The position numbers and the translations under genes are program-made. Positions 8,712 to 17,497 of a stretch of 64,000 nt of DNA are shown here, in pieces. Every line of letters starts with the position of its first letter. Positions within the stretch are counted from its first letter, which is position 1. Below the pieces are notes generated by a model. The model made no database searches. It saw nothing but the letters and a program-made list of their open reading frames with translations, and was not told the DNA's origin. The DNA is from Pantoea vagans. Lineage in GTDB: Bacteria > Pseudomonadota > Gammaproteobacteria > Enterobacterales > Enterobacteriaceae. Location of the stretch: contig NZ_CP038853.1 in the NCBI RefSeq assembly GCF_004792415.1, positions 1,054,001 through 1,118,000 on the forward strand, read 5' to 3'.

Positions 8712-8766
8712 GCTGGATAGACCTCATGAATGAGGCCAGCGTTAAGTGGATAAGTGTTAGCTGGCG
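8712..8766. repeat. Unclassified structured repeat, copy B
   Basis: Second copy of the 55-bp unit. Here the inner stem reads CCTCAT-GA-ATGAGG, longer than CCTC-ATTAGC-GAGG in copy A, while the outer GCTGG/CCAGC is kept. The copy ends 7 bp before the xseA stop codon region. Similarity may continue weakly into GTCAGG after both copies. Confidence 0.65.
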
Positions 8767-8773
8767 GAGAGCG

Positions 8774-10147
8774 TCAGGAAGCGGTTTTACGGCGCCGCTT
8801 CTTTTCAGGCAACAGCTGTGTCACCTGGCTTTCAACCCAGCCATCATCCAGACGGGTGCGCAGCAGGTCGCCGCTCTGTAGCTGTGCGGTTTTCTTCACC
8901 ACCTGACCGGCGGTGTCGGTAGTCACGCTAAAACCACGTGCCAGCGTCGCCAGCGGGCTGACACCTTCGAGCTGTGCGACCAGCTGACCAAACTGCTGTT
9001 TATTACTGCTCAGCTGCGTTGACATGCTCTGCTGCAGGCGATAGTGCCAGCTTTGCAGCTGTTTTTGCGCCTGGAACAGACGCTGCTGCGGCTGTTGAGC
9101 GTTGAGCCGATGTGCCAGGCGATCCTGCTGACGTGTGGCCTGACGCAGGCGGGTTTCCATCGCTTCCCCCAGACGCTGCTGCAGGCGGAACAGAGCAGTC
9201 TGCTGACGGGCCAGACGCAGCTGTGGATGCTGCTGCTGCAGTCGATGCTCAAGACGCGTGTAAAGCCGCTGCTGGCGCGCCAGATAGTAATCCATCGCCA
9301 TCTCCAGCCGCTGCTGCTGCGACTGCAACTGGCGCAGCAGTTCCAGCTGGTTCCGGCTGACGATTTCTGCGGCTGCTGAAGGGGTAGGGGCGCGTAAATC
9401 GGCGACGAAGTCCGCGATGGTGACATCCGTTTCATGACCGACGGCGCTGACGATAGGAATGCGGCTGGCAAAAATGGCGCGCGCCACGCGTTCGTCGTTA
9501 AAGCTCCATAAATCTTCCAGCGAACCGCCGCCGCGCCCGACAATTAACACATCGCATTCGTTACGCAGGTTGGCAATTTCAATCGCCCGGACGATAGCCG
9601 CTGGCGCATCGACACCCTGAACCACGGTCGGGTAGATGACCACAGGCAGGGAGGGGTCACGGCGATGCAGCACACGTAACACATCATGCAGCGCCGCGCC
9701 GGTGGAGGAGGTAATAACCCCAACCTGACGCGCCGGTTCCGGCAGCGGTTGCTTATGCTGCGGCTCAAATAAGCCTTCGCTCGCCAGCTTTGCTTTCAGC
9801 AGTTCAAACTGCTGTTGCAGCAAACCTTCACCCGCCGGATGCATGCTTTCAGCAATCAGCTGATAGTCACCGCGAGGTTCATAGAGCGTGATGTTGGCGC
9901 GAACCAGCACCTGCTGACCATGCTGCGGCCGAAAGGTGACGCGACGGTTGCTGTTGCGGAACATGGCACAGCGAACCTGAGCGCCATCATCTTTCAGCGT
10001 GAAGTACCAGTGACCGGAGGCCGGTTGCGTGAAGTTGGAGATCTCGGCGCTGATCCAGACCAGGCCCATCTCTTTCTCCAGCAGCTGACGCACTGTCGTA
10101 TTGAGACGGCTGACGGTAAAAATATTGGCGGTAGATGGCAGCGACAT
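8774..10147 (-). CDS. xseA: Exodeoxyribonuclease VII large subunit
   Basis: Catalytic subunit of ExoVII, which with XseB degrades single-stranded DNA. The protein has an N-terminal OB-fold ([16 protein letters not shown] to about residue 100) and a catalytic core with [15 protein letters not shown] and [17 protein letters not shown] long Gln/Leu/Arg-rich coiled coil (about residues 260-400) and a basic tail (KKRRRKTAS) follow. Start chosen is the ATG at 10147 (457 aa), which aligns with E. coli XseA (456 aa); a TTG 7 codons upstream is in frame. It is divergent from guaB, as in E. coli. Confidence 0.96.
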   Translation of the reverse strand: MSLPSTANIFTVSRLNTTVRQLLEKEMGLVWISAEISNFTQPASGHWYFTLKDDGAQVRCAMFRNSNRRVTFRPQHGQQVLVRANITLYEPRGDYQLIAESMHPAGEGLLQQQFELLKAKLASEGLFEPQHKQPLPEPARQVGVITSSTGAALHDVLRVLHRRDPSLPVVIYPTVVQGVDAPAAIVRAIEIANLRNECDVLIVGRGGGSLEDLWSFNDERVARAIFASRIPIVSAVGHETDVTIADFVADLRAPTPSAAAEIVSRNQLELLRQLQSQQQRLEMAMDYYLARQQRLYTRLEHRLQQQHPQLRLARQQTALFRLQQRLGEAMETRLRQATRQQDRLAHRLNAQQPQQRLFQAQKQLQSWHYRLQQSMSTQLSSNKQQFGQLVAQLEGVSPLATLARGFSVTTDTAGQVVKKTAQLQSGDLLRTRLDDGWVESQVTQLLPEKKRRRKTAS

Positions 10148-10239
10148 GTGACGAAGATCAAATTCCAAATCAGCAGGTTAATTCATCGATACTACAGGGC
10201 TGTCAGTGCGGATCAAGAGTTTTTCGTAAATAATGCTGG

Positions 10240-10255
10240 AGGCAATCGATTACGG
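10240..10255 (+). promoter_or_regulatory. PurR operator of guaBA
   Basis: AGGCAATCGATTACGG matches the PurR consensus ANGCAANCGNTTNCNT at every specified base but the last. It sits just upstream of the guaB -10 box, as in E. coli guaBA. This predicts purine-responsive repression. Confidence 0.85.
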
Positions 10256-10259
10256 CCTG

Positions 10260-10265
10260 TATAAT
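10260..10265 (+). promoter_or_regulatory. guaBA -10 box (TATAAT)
   Basis: Perfect TATAAT 50 nt upstream of the guaB start codon, preceded by the PurR box that covers the spacer and -35 region. The -35 hexamer itself is poor, consistent with an activated or UP-element-assisted promoter. Confidence 0.7.
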
Positions 10266-10315
10266 GCCGCGGCAATATTTTATCTAATCTCAATCACCCG
10301 AGGTGGAGTATTGCC

Positions 10316-11782
10316 ATGTTAAGAATCGCTAAAGAAGCACTCACTTTTGACGACGTTCTGCTCGTTCCTGCTCACTCCACCGTCCTGCCCAATACGGCCG
10401 ATCTCAGCACTCAGCTGACCAAAAATATCCGTTTAAACATTCCTATGCTCTCAGCTGCCATGGATACCGTGACCGAAGCGGGTCTGGCGATTGCGCTGGC
10501 ACAGGAAGGCGGCCTTGGCTTCATCCATAAAAACATGTCGATTGAGCGCCAGGCAGACGAAGTACGCAAGGTGAAGAAACATGAGAGCGGCGTGGTTACC
10601 GATCCCCAGACCGTGCTGCCAACCACGCCACTGGCTGACGTTAAAGCCCTGACCGAGCGCAACGGCTTTGCGGGCTACCCGGTTGTTAACCTCGACAACG
10701 AACTGGTCGGTATCATCACCGGTCGTGACGTACGCTTTGTCACCGACCTTTCTCAGCCGGTCTCTGCGGTTATGACCCCGAAAGATCGTCTGGTGACGGT
10801 GAAAGAGGGCGAAGCGCGCGACGTCGTGCTGCACAAAATGCATGAGAAGCGCGTTGAGAAAGCGCTGGTGGTGGATGACAGCTTCCATCTGCTGGGCATG
10901 ATCACCGTTAAAGACTTCCAGAAAGCCGAACGTAAACCTAACGCCTGTAAAGATGCGCAGGGTCGTCTGCGTGTCGGTGCGGCAGTAGGCGCGGGCGCCG
11001 GTAACGAAGAGCGTATCGATGCGCTGGTCGCTGCGGGCGTTGACGTGCTGCTGATCGACTCTTCACACGGCCACTCTGAAGGTGTCCTGTCACGTATCCG
11101 TGAAACCCGTGCTAAATATCCTGACCTTGAAATCGTTGGCGGCAACGTTGCTACCGGCGCAGGCGCACTGGCGCTGGTCGCGGCAGGCGTCAGCGCTGTT
11201 AAAGTCGGCATCGGTCCAGGCTCTATCTGTACGACCCGTATCGTGACCGGCGTGGGCGTTCCGCAGATTACTGCCGTTTCTGACGCCGTGACCGCGCTGG
11301 AAGGGACCGGTATTCCGGTTATCGCCGATGGCGGTATTCGTTTCTCCGGCGACATCGCCAAAGCGATCGCCGCAGGTGCCTCCTGTGTGATGGTCGGTTC
11401 GATGCTGGCGGGGACCGAAGAGTCACCGGGCGAAATCGAGCTCTATCAGGGCCGTTCATTCAAATCCTATCGCGGTATGGGTTCACTGGGCGCGATGTCT
11501 AAAGGCTCTTCTGACCGTTACTTCCAGACTGATAACGCCGCAGACAAACTGGTGCCGGAAGGCATCGAAGGCCGCGTTGCCTATAAAGGCCGTCTGAAAG
11601 AGATCGTACATCAGCAGATGGGCGGCCTGCGTTCGTGCATGGGCCTGACCGGTTGCCCGACCATTGACGACCTGCGCACCAAAGCGGAATTTGTCCGCAT
11701 CAGCGGCGCGGGCATCAATGAGAGCCACGTGCATGACGTGACCATCACCAAAGAGTCACCGAACTACCGCATGGGTTCATAA
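10316..11782 (+). CDS. guaB: Inosine-5'-monophosphate dehydrogenase
   Basis: NAD-dependent oxidation of IMP to XMP, first step of GMP synthesis. The 488-aa protein has a TIM barrel interrupted by two CBS domains (about residues 95-205, e.g. [14 protein letters not shown]). The catalytic Cys loop is [15 protein letters not shown], and the flap contains [20 protein letters not shown]. Start ATG at 10316 follows GAGGTGGAG. It is followed by guaA after 67 nt containing a hairpin. The promoter has a PurR box. Confidence 0.98.
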   Translation: MLRIAKEALTFDDVLLVPAHSTVLPNTADLSTQLTKNIRLNIPMLSAAMDTVTEAGLAIALAQEGGLGFIHKNMSIERQADEVRKVKKHESGVVTDPQTVLPTTPLADVKALTERNGFAGYPVVNLDNELVGIITGRDVRFVTDLSQPVSAVMTPKDRLVTVKEGEARDVVLHKMHEKRVEKALVVDDSFHLLGMITVKDFQKAERKPNACKDAQGRLRVGAAVGAGAGNEERIDALVAAGVDVLLIDSSHGHSEGVLSRIRETRAKYPDLEIVGGNVATGAGALALVAAGVSAVKVGIGPGSICTTRIVTGVGVPQITAVSDAVTALEGTGIPVIADGGIRFSGDIAKAIAAGASCVMVGSMLAGTEESPGEIELYQGRSFKSYRGMGSLGAMSKGSSDRYFQTDNAADKLVPEGIEGRVAYKGRLKEIVHQQMGGLRSCMGLTGCPTIDDLRTKAEFVRISGAGINESHVHDVTITKESPNYRMGS

Positions 11783-11794
11783 TCCCGATTTCCC

Positions 11795-11816
11795 GCCCGG
11801 CTTCAGCCGGGCGCTT
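11795..11816 (+). terminator. Hairpin in the guaB-guaA gap (partial terminator)
   Basis: Stem GCCCGGC / GCCGGGC with loop TTCA, followed by GCTTTATT. The T-run is short and interrupted, so it probably lowers, rather than stops, transcription into guaA or stabilises the guaB 3' end. Confidence 0.6.
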
Positions 11817-11849
11817 TATTGATCAAGTCACCGTTCTGGAAACCCCTCA

Positions 11850-13430
11850 ATGACGACGGAAAATATCCATAAGCACCGCATTCTGATTCTCGATTTCGGC
11901 TCACAATATACTCAGCTGGTTGCCCGCCGCGTGCGCGAACTCGGCGTTTATTGTGAACTCTGGGCATGGGATGTCACCGAAGAGCAGATCCGCCAGTTCA
12001 ACCCAAGCGGCATCATCCTTTCCGGCGGCCCGGAAAGCACCACCGAGCTGAACAGCCCGCGTGCACCTGACTATGTCTTCAACGCTGGCGTGCCGGTGCT
12101 GGGCGTCTGCTACGGTATGCAGACCATGGCGATGCAGCTGGGCGGCACCGTTTCAGGATCAAATGAGCGCGAATTTGGTTATGCGCAGGTCGAAGTCACC
12201 ACGCCAAGCGCGCTGGTTCGCGACATCGAAGATGCGATCAGCGCCGCCGGTAAACCACTGCTGGATGTCTGGATGAGCCACGGCGACAAAGTCACGGCGA
12301 TCCCGGCTGACTTCGTGACCGTTGCCAGCACAGAAAGCTGTCCGTTCGCCATCATGGCCAACGAAGAGAAGCGTTTCTACGGTGTGCAGTTCCACCCGGA
12401 AGTGACCCATACCCGCCAGGGTCTGCGGATGCTCGAGCGCTTCATCATCGACATCTGTGAATGTGAAGCCCTGTGGACCCCTGCCAAAATCATTGAAGAT
12501 GCCGTTGAGCGCCTGCGTGAGCAGGTGGGTAACGACAAAGTGATCCTCGGTCTGTCAGGTGGCGTGGACTCCTCTGTGACCGCAATGCTGCTGCATCGCG
12601 CTATTGGTGACCGTCTGACCTGCGTGTTCGTGGATAACGGCCTGCTGCGTCTGAACGAAGCACAGCAGGTGATGGATATGTTTGGCGACCACTTTGGTCT
12701 GAACATCATCCATGTACCGGCTGAAATGCGCTTCCTGGATGCGCTGGCGGGTATTGATGAACCTGAAGCCAAGCGTAAAACCATTGGTCGCGTCTTTGTG
12801 GAAGTGTTCGACGAAGAAGCGCTGAAGCTGCAGGACGTGAAGTGGCTGGCGCAGGGCACCATCTATCCGGACGTGATTGAATCGGCGGCGTCTGCCACCG
12901 GTAAAGCGCACGTGATCAAATCGCACCACAACGTCGGTGGCCTGCCGAAAGAGATGAAGATGGGCCTGGTTGAGCCGCTGAAAGAGCTGTTCAAAGACGA
13001 AGTACGTAAGATTGGTCTGGAGCTGGGCCTGCCGTACGATATGCTGTTCCGCCATCCATTCCCGGGTCCGGGTCTGGGCGTGCGCGTGCTGGGCGAAGTG
13101 AAGAAAGAGTATTGCGACCTGCTGCGTCGTGCTGATGCCATCTTCATCGAAGAGCTGCACAAAGCGGATCTCTACAACAAAGTCAGCCAGGCGTTCACCG
13201 TCTTCCTGCCGGTTCGTTCCGTCGGCGTGATGGGTGATGGCCGCAAATATGACTGGGTTGTCTCGCTGCGTGCGGTGGAAACCATCGACTTTATGACCGC
13301 ACACTGGGCGCACCTGCCGTATGATTTCCTGGGCCGCGTCTCTAACCGCATCATCAATGAAGTCGACGGTATTTCCCGCGTGGTGTACGACATCAGCGGT
13401 AAGCCACCGGCGACGATTGAGTGGGAATAA
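11850..13430 (+). CDS. guaA: GMP synthase (glutamine-hydrolysing)
   Basis: Amidates XMP to GMP. The 526-aa protein has an N-terminal class I glutamine amidotransferase domain with nucleophile in GVCYGMQTM and the His/Glu pair in FHPEVTHT. The ATP-pyrophosphatase domain carries the PP-loop SGGVDSS (near residue 235). The C-terminal dimerisation domain contains [11 protein letters not shown] and ends in KPPATIEWE. Length equals E. coli GuaA plus one residue. Second gene of guaBA; a strong terminator follows. Confidence 0.98.
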   Translation: MTTENIHKHRILILDFGSQYTQLVARRVRELGVYCELWAWDVTEEQIRQFNPSGIILSGGPESTTELNSPRAPDYVFNAGVPVLGVCYGMQTMAMQLGGTVSGSNEREFGYAQVEVTTPSALVRDIEDAISAAGKPLLDVWMSHGDKVTAIPADFVTVASTESCPFAIMANEEKRFYGVQFHPEVTHTRQGLRMLERFIIDICECEALWTPAKIIEDAVERLREQVGNDKVILGLSGGVDSSVTAMLLHRAIGDRLTCVFVDNGLLRLNEAQQVMDMFGDHFGLNIIHVPAEMRFLDALAGIDEPEAKRKTIGRVFVEVFDEEALKLQDVKWLAQGTIYPDVIESAASATGKAHVIKSHHNVGGLPKEMKMGLVEPLKELFKDEVRKIGLELGLPYDMLFRHPFPGPGLGVRVLGEVKKEYCDLLRRADAIFIEELHKADLYNKVSQAFTVFLPVRSVGVMGDGRKYDWVVSLRAVETIDFMTAHWAHLPYDFLGRVSNRIINEVDGISRVVYDISGKPPATIEWE

Positions 13431-13461
13431 ACCGATTCGCGCCGATTAAACCCTGATGCCT

Positions 13462-13488
13462 AAAAAGCCCGCTTCCAGCGGGTTTTTT
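13462..13488 (+). terminator. Intrinsic terminator of guaBA
   Basis: Stem CCCGCT / AGCGGG with loop TCC, flanked by AAAAA and followed by TTTTTT. Confidence 0.9.
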
Positions 13489-13718
13489 ATTGCCTGAACC
13501 ACACGCAGATGTGCCGTTTTAACCTTTCGGCACATCCGGGTTGCGATCTGGCGGTTTTCTGTTCACTTTGCCGGGAATTACGCTATCCTCCATGCAGTAA
13601 AAGCTGCACTTCACTTCAGCTGTGTCCCGCTTTCACCGATCTATCCCAACGCCACCGCTTACTGAAACCGCCTGCTGATCGGGCGTTTCGTGATTCTTAC
13701 GTCATCAGGAATGTTGTC
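13489..13718. other. Non-coding stretch before the DUF3750 gene
   Basis: About 230 bp without a convincing gene. The downstream frame stays open through it, but codon use and lack of a start with a ribosome-binding site argue against translation. It should contain the promoter of the DUF3750 gene; no clear -35/-10 pair stands out. Confidence 0.5.
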
Positions 13719-14492
13719 ATGCTCTCACTGAAAGTGTTCAGCCTGTTTTTTGTTGCCGTACTGCTGTTATCGCTCGGAGCCAGCATTGCGCAGGCAACGC
13801 GTCACGGCGAAAGTTCAGAGTCAGGTGGCTGGGCGACTGCCCGGCGTGATTCGGCTGGCATAGCGCCCGATCCGCGCGCTTTATATAGCCTGGCTATCAT
13901 CCAGGTCTATGCCGCGCCAACCTATGGCTGGAAAGGGCGGGTGGCGGTGCATCCCTGGATCATCTTCAAGCGTGCGGGTGAAACGCGCTACACGCGCTAT
14001 GAAGTGATTAGCTGGGGCAGTGGCGACAAGGTCCGCCGCAACACCAACCTGCCGGATGGCTACTGGTATGGCGCAAAACCGCGGCTGCTGGTGGAACATC
14101 GCGGACCGGAAGCTGAAGCGATGATTCCGCAGATAGAAGCCGCCATTAAATCGTATCCGTGGCCGACAACCTATCGTGCGTGGCCTGGACCGAACAGCAA
14201 CACCTTCCTGGCACACATTGGCCGCGAAGTGCCCGCCCTGAGGCTGGATCTCCCCGCCAATGCGCTGGGCAAAGATTACCGGCCACTGTGGCGTCCTGTC
14301 GGACTGCCGCCATCCGGGCGCGGTGTGCAGGTGTCGATTCTGGGCGTGGCGGGCGTGACACTGGGTGCAGAAGAGGGATTTGAAATGAACCTGCTGGGTC
14401 TGAACATGGGACTCGATTTTTCGCCGTTCCGGCTGCGGCTGCCATTTATTGGCGGTCTGGGCAACGACAATCTTCAGCAGGACAAGCCCTGA
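13719..14492 (+). CDS. DUF3750-family exported or membrane protein
   Basis: A 257-aa protein that I match to the DUF3750 family from the segment around YSLAIIQVYAAPTYGWKGRVAVH and the later WPGPNSNTF motif. An N-terminal hydrophobic segment (residues 4-24, LKVFSLFFVAVLLLSLGASI) is a signal peptide or anchor. Start chosen is the ATG at 13719, 8 nt after AGGA. The family is of unknown function; the PGPNSNTF segment could be a catalytic loop, but that is only a guess. It stands alone between guaA and a small divergent gene, with its own terminator. Confidence 0.8.
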   Translation: MLSLKVFSLFFVAVLLLSLGASIAQATRHGESSESGGWATARRDSAGIAPDPRALYSLAIIQVYAAPTYGWKGRVAVHPWIIFKRAGETRYTRYEVISWGSGDKVRRNTNLPDGYWYGAKPRLLVEHRGPEAEAMIPQIEAAIKSYPWPTTYRAWPGPNSNTFLAHIGREVPALRLDLPANALGKDYRPLWRPVGLPPSGRGVQVSILGVAGVTLGAEEGFEMNLLGLNMGLDFSPFRLRLPFIGGLGNDNLQQDKP

Positions 14493-14496
14493 CAAT

Positions 14497-14519
14497 ATGG
14501 CCCCGTCAGGGGCCGTTTT
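14497..14519 (+). terminator. Intrinsic terminator after the DUF3750 gene
   Basis: Stem GGCCCC / GGGGCC with loop GTCA and trailing GTTTTG. It sits between convergent genes (the next ends at 14523 on the other strand) and may serve both. Confidence 0.75.
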
Positions 14520-14522
14520 GCC

Positions 14523-14702
14523 TCAGCACACGCCAAAGTCACCTTCTTCGTGATAGAGGTTGACGCTCTCTGCCTTCACTTCGATCTCTTTCTTAGCCGC
14601 ATCATCAACGCGCGCGCACCACAGGGTGTCGCCTTCCACGCGCAAAACCTGCATTTTAGGGCCGCCGGTTTTCGACTGAACAAAATCCTCTGCTTTAAAC
14701 AT
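14523..14702 (-). CDS. Small DUF2158-like (YodC-type) protein
   Basis: A 59-aa protein (MFKAEDFVQSKTGGPKMQVL at the N-terminus, tail HEEGDFGVC) with a strong ribosome-binding site GGAGGCAAT directly before the ATG at 14702. The SKTGGPKM motif and the first 20 residues resemble YodC/DUF2158 proteins, small beta-rich proteins of unknown function. The two cysteines (C29 and the last residue) are not a metal motif. Confidence 0.75.
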   Translation of the reverse strand: MFKAEDFVQSKTGGPKMQVLRVEGDTLWCARVDDAAKKEIEVKAESVNLYHEEGDFGVC

Positions 14703-14830
14703 ATTGCCTCCATTAATTATCGTTACTGCTGCCGATCGTTTTTTGCGTGACGTTTTCCAGTTTATACCCTGACTGTTTTACTGCGAGAAAAAGTCTCCGC
14801 ATGCTGAGCCATATTAAGAAATATTCATTG

Positions 14831-14848
14831 AGTTGTCAGTTGACAACT
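14831..14848. promoter_or_regulatory. Perfect 18-bp palindrome upstream of the HicA-like/HTH cassette (candidate operator)
   Basis: AGTTGTCA-GT-TGACAACT is an 8-bp inverted repeat with 2-bp spacer, ending 30 bp before the first gene. It contains TTGACA (14840-14845), a perfect -35 hexamer. A protein bound here would block a promoter using that hexamer, although the matching -10 is weak. The HTH protein encoded downstream is the natural candidate, as in autoregulated toxin-antitoxin operons. Confidence 0.6.
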
Positions 14849-14878
14849 GATTCATTCGGCGTCAGCATAGGGGCACAT

Positions 14879-15124
14879 ATGGCAAGGAAGCGGCATCCCA
14901 GTAAAGAGATAGAGATGGCGTTACGTTACGCCGAATCCCACGGCTGGCTGGTGGTTACCGGAGGCCATCATGCCTGGGGCAAAATGTACTGCCCGAAAAA
15001 TCTGTTGATGTGCCGATGCGGGGAGTTCTGTCTGACCTGTATCTGGAGCACACCGAAAAATGTACATCAACATGCCCGTGCGCTGCGGCGCGTGGTCGAT
15101 AACTGTCACTATCTGAAGTCCTGA
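14879..15124 (+). CDS. Small HicA-like protein, possible toxin of a two-gene module
   Basis: An 81-aa basic protein (MARKRHPSKEIEMALRYAES...) with a GWLVVTGGHHAWGKMYCP segment that recalls the HicA toxin core (Gly-Trp, then His in a beta-strand). A cysteine cluster follows: C in MYCP, C-x-C in CRCGEFC, and C in TCIW. Proteins of this type recur in Proteobacteria beside the HTH protein found here. The toxin role is inferred from size, fold-like motifs and the paired gene; it has not been shown here. Start ATG 14879 has AGGGG 5-9 nt upstream. A short 20-nt gap leads to the next gene. Confidence 0.6.
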   Translation: MARKRHPSKEIEMALRYAESHGWLVVTGGHHAWGKMYCPKNLLMCRCGEFCLTCIWSTPKNVHQHARALRRVVDNCHYLKS

Positions 15125-15144
15125 CACAGCACAAGGAGAGGCAT

Positions 15145-15642
15145 ATGGAATATTGTTTTACGCTGCGGTTCAGCCTGCCGGACGGGCATGCGCCGGTGGA
15201 TGAGATGCTGGAAACGCTGGCAGCAGCAGGCTGTGATGATGCGCTGATCGGTCTGGGGATGCCGGGACGAATTGCACTGGAGTTCACCCGGGAGTCTGAC
15301 TCTGCAACGGACGTATTAAAGCAGGCGGAAGAGGATGTACTGCGCGCGATACCGGGTGCCACACTGGTGGAAGCAGCTCCCGATTTTGTGGGCCTGACAG
15401 ATGTGGCGGAGATCATCGGCATGACGCGACAGAATATGCGCAAGCTGATGCTCAGCCACCGCCCGCCGTTTCCGCTGCCGGTGCATGACGGTAAAACCGC
15501 CATCTGGCACTTAGCGGATGTACTGGAGTGGCTGAGCCAGCGCGGTAATTATACGCTACCAACGGCGACCCGTGAGCTGGCACAGGTGACGCGACAGCGC
15601 AATCTTAACGGGTCGCTGCAACGTTACGGCCTTCGCGGCTAA
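15145..15642 (+). CDS. HTH DNA-binding protein paired with the HicA-like gene, possible antitoxin
   Basis: A 165-aa protein with two parts. Residues 1-80 form an alpha/beta domain (MEYCFTLRFSLPDGHAPVDE, GCDDALIGLGMPGRIALEF) of unknown function. Residues 83-135 form an AlpA/MerR-like helix-turn-helix (VGLTDVAEIIGMTRQNMRKL, then WHLADVLEWL). Ribosome-binding site AAGGAGAGG precedes the ATG at 15145. The likely role is neutralising the upstream protein and repressing the operon through the palindrome at 14831; this is inference. It ends base-to-base against the convergent mgtE (15642/15643). Confidence 0.65.
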   Translation: MEYCFTLRFSLPDGHAPVDEMLETLAAAGCDDALIGLGMPGRIALEFTRESDSATDVLKQAEEDVLRAIPGATLVEAAPDFVGLTDVAEIIGMTRQNMRKLMLSHRPPFPLPVHDGKTAIWHLADVLEWLSQRGNYTLPTATRELAQVTRQRNLNGSLQRYGLRG

Positions 15643-17076
15643 TCAGTGCGGCAGCAGGAAGATTGTCGCCAGCCCCAGGAAGATAAAGAAGCCACCGGTA
15701 TCGGTCAGCGCGGTGATCAACACGCTGGAACCCACGGCCGGATCGCGCTTCATTTTGGTCATCACCAGCGGCACCAGCACGCCCATCAGCGCGGCCAGCA
15801 GCAGGTTCAGCGCCATGGCCAGCATCATGACGCCGCCCAGTGCCATATTGTCATACATGAGCCAGGTAATGCCGCCCATGATGCCGCCCCAGAACAGGCC
15901 GTTGATCAGTGCCACGCCAAGCTCACGGACGATCAGGAAAGAGAAATTTCCCGGTTCAACCTGATGTAAGGCCAGCGCCCGCACAATCATGGTGATGGTC
16001 TGGTTACCGGTGTTGCCGCCGATACCCGCGACAATCGGCATCAGAGTAGCGAGGGCAACAATTTGCGAAATCGTCCCCTCAAACAGCCCGATAACGCGCG
16101 AGGCGACAAAGGCGGTACAGAGATTAATCGCCAGCCAGGCCCAGCGTTTACGCACCGATTTACGCACCGGCGCGAAAACATCTTCTTCCTGACTGATACC
16201 GCCCATTTTACGGATGTTGCTTTCGTTTTCGGCATTCACCAGATCGATGATGTCTTCAATGGTGACACGGCCAATCAGTTTGCCTTTTGCGTCAGTGACG
16301 GCGGCAGAGATCAGGTTATAACGCTCAAAGGCACTGGCGGCGTCTTCGGCCTTATCGTTGAGCTGGAAGGTGGTCGGGCGCGCATTCATGACGTCGCTCA
16401 CCAGGGTTTTAGGTTTGTTAAGCAGGATATCTGTCAGCATCAGCTCGCCCAGCAGCTGATTATCTTTATTGGTGATAAACAGCTTATCCGTGCCGCCTGG
16501 CATGTCTTTACGCTTACGCAGAAAACGCTGCACCGTTGCCAGCGTGACATCGTCGCGCACCGTCAGGATATTGAAATCCATCACCCGGCCTACGCGATCG
16601 CGGTCGAGCTGCACCATATCAAGCATGCGGGCGCGCAGGGCTGGCTCTACGGTCGCCAGCAGGCGTCCGGTCAGGTCACGTGGCAGATAACGCGCCAGCC
16701 AGACCTGGTCGTCGATATCCAGCGGCTGAATAGCACGCAGAATATCGCGATCGCTCATCTCCTCGGTGAGGCTGGCCCAGACCGTTTCAGATGCTTCAAC
16801 CAGTATATGGCCGCGCCGCTCATTTGGCACCAGCCGCCACAGCGCCTGACGCTCCTCTTCGGGCAGGGCTTCGAGAATATCCGCGAGGTCAGCGGCATGC
16901 AGTTGCAGAATGTCCTGTTCCAGCGCATCACGCTGGGCCGCATTTTCACGTTGCTGCTCAGGATTGAGATCGCCGGATTTCTCCAGCAGAGCATCAACCA
17001 GATCGTGCTCGTTGAGCAGCAGCGTCAGAATGCGATGACGTATTTCACTTAAACGTTGAGAGTGAGAGGCAGACAC
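15643..17076 (-). CDS. mgtE: Magnesium transporter MgtE
   Basis: Homodimeric Mg2+ channel of the inner membrane, 477 aa. N-terminal helical superfamily domain (residues 30-150, e.g. LHAADLADILEALPEEERQALW), two CBS domains (about 160-285, VSDVMNARPTTF) and five membrane helices at the C-terminus. The pore motif PIVAGIGGNTGNQT is present. Start is the GTG at 17076 behind AAAGGGA. MgtE is absent from E. coli K-12 but frequent in other enterobacteria. It stands downstream of yfgG on the same strand, separated by a terminator. Confidence 0.95.
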   Translation of the reverse strand: MSASHSQRLSEIRHRILTLLLNEHDLVDALLEKSGDLNPEQQRENAAQRDALEQDILQLHAADLADILEALPEEERQALWRLVPNERRGHILVEASETVWASLTEEMSDRDILRAIQPLDIDDQVWLARYLPRDLTGRLLATVEPALRARMLDMVQLDRDRVGRVMDFNILTVRDDVTLATVQRFLRKRKDMPGGTDKLFITNKDNQLLGELMLTDILLNKPKTLVSDVMNARPTTFQLNDKAEDAASAFERYNLISAAVTDAKGKLIGRVTIEDIIDLVNAENESNIRKMGGISQEEDVFAPVRKSVRKRWAWLAINLCTAFVASRVIGLFEGTISQIVALATLMPIVAGIGGNTGNQTITMIVRALALHQVEPGNFSFLIVRELGVALINGLFWGGIMGGITWLMYDNMALGGVMMLAMALNLLLAALMGVLVPLVMTKMKRDPAVGSSVLITALTDTGGFFIFLGLATIFLLPH

Positions 17077-17118
17077 AATGAGATCCCTTTAGTCTGAAAG
17101 CACCAGCACGAAGTGTAG

Positions 17119-17200
17119 CGTTTCGCCTGAAAAAGGGATGCAAAAAAGAGTCCAGTTGTCTGGATAACATTTACTTTTAAGGCGTCTTTCAGGCGAAAAG
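17119..17200. repeat. 12-bp inverted repeat enclosing a terminator upstream of mgtE
   Basis: TTTCGCCTGAAA (17121-17132) and TTTCAGGCGAAA (17187-17198) are perfect reverse complements 54 bp apart. They bracket the yfgG terminator hairpin. The right arm begins 13 bp below the yfgG stop, so the structure could form in the yfgG 3' end or over the mgtE promoter. Confidence 0.65.
17142..17165 (-). terminator. Intrinsic terminator after yfgG
   Basis: On the minus strand: TCCAG-ACAA-CTGGA followed by CTCTTTTTT. It lies 45 bp downstream of the yfgG stop and ahead of mgtE. Confidence 0.75.
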
Positions 17201-17210
17201 TCAGTATTCG

Positions 17211-17396
17211 TTAGCGCGTATCACCTGATGTAACGGTAACCGGTTCAGGAATCGCTTTCTGTTGCTGATGATGCTCGAAGGCAGCGGGCAGGATAAATAT
17301 CAGGCGACTAAAGAGAATGATAAAACTGATCAGCAGCACAATACGGGTCATGGTGCCGGTTTTTTGACGTCTTCGGGGAGAAATAGCGCTGTTCAC
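17211..17396 (-). CDS. yfgG: YfgG-like small membrane protein
   Basis: A 61-aa protein with a basic N-terminus (SPRRRQKTGT) and one membrane helix (MTRIVLLISFIILFSRLIFI), very like E. coli YfgG (63 aa), which is linked to nickel/cobalt tolerance. Start chosen is the GTG at 17396, 9 nt after CAGGA. It places the membrane helix at the same distance from the N-terminus as in E. coli. In-frame starts further up (ATG 17423, TTG 17438) lie inside a hairpin and lack a ribosome-binding site. The GGDEF/EAL gene yfgF, its neighbour in E. coli, is missing here. Confidence 0.85.
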   Translation of the reverse strand: MNSAISPRRRQKTGTMTRIVLLISFIILFSRLIFILPAAFEHHQQQKAIPEPVTVTSGDTR

Positions 17397-17420
17397 GCGG
17401 GGTGGTTCCTGTAATGACCC

Positions 17421-17461
17421 CATCAGGGGCGACTGCAATATTTAGTCACAGTCGCCTGATG
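17421..17461 (-). promoter_or_regulatory. Long hairpin upstream of yfgG
   Basis: CATCAG-GG-GGCGACTG and CAGTCGCCTGATG form a 13-bp stem with a GG bulge and a loop of about 13 nt. It is not followed by a T-run in either direction, so it is more likely a leader or mRNA-stability element than a terminator. Confidence 0.5.
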
Positions 17462-17497
17462 AAATCAATCGCTGTTGAAAAAAACAGCAGATAAAGA

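Noticed and set aside
8492..8773. ERIC or REP element upstream of the protease
   Set aside because: Neither the ERIC core nor the REP GCCKGATG pattern is present; the repeats are therefore left unclassified.
13509..13718. N-terminal extension of the DUF3750 gene by 70 codons
   Set aside because: The extension has no hydrophobic or family features and no ribosome-binding site; the ATG at 13719 places the signal peptide at the N-terminus.
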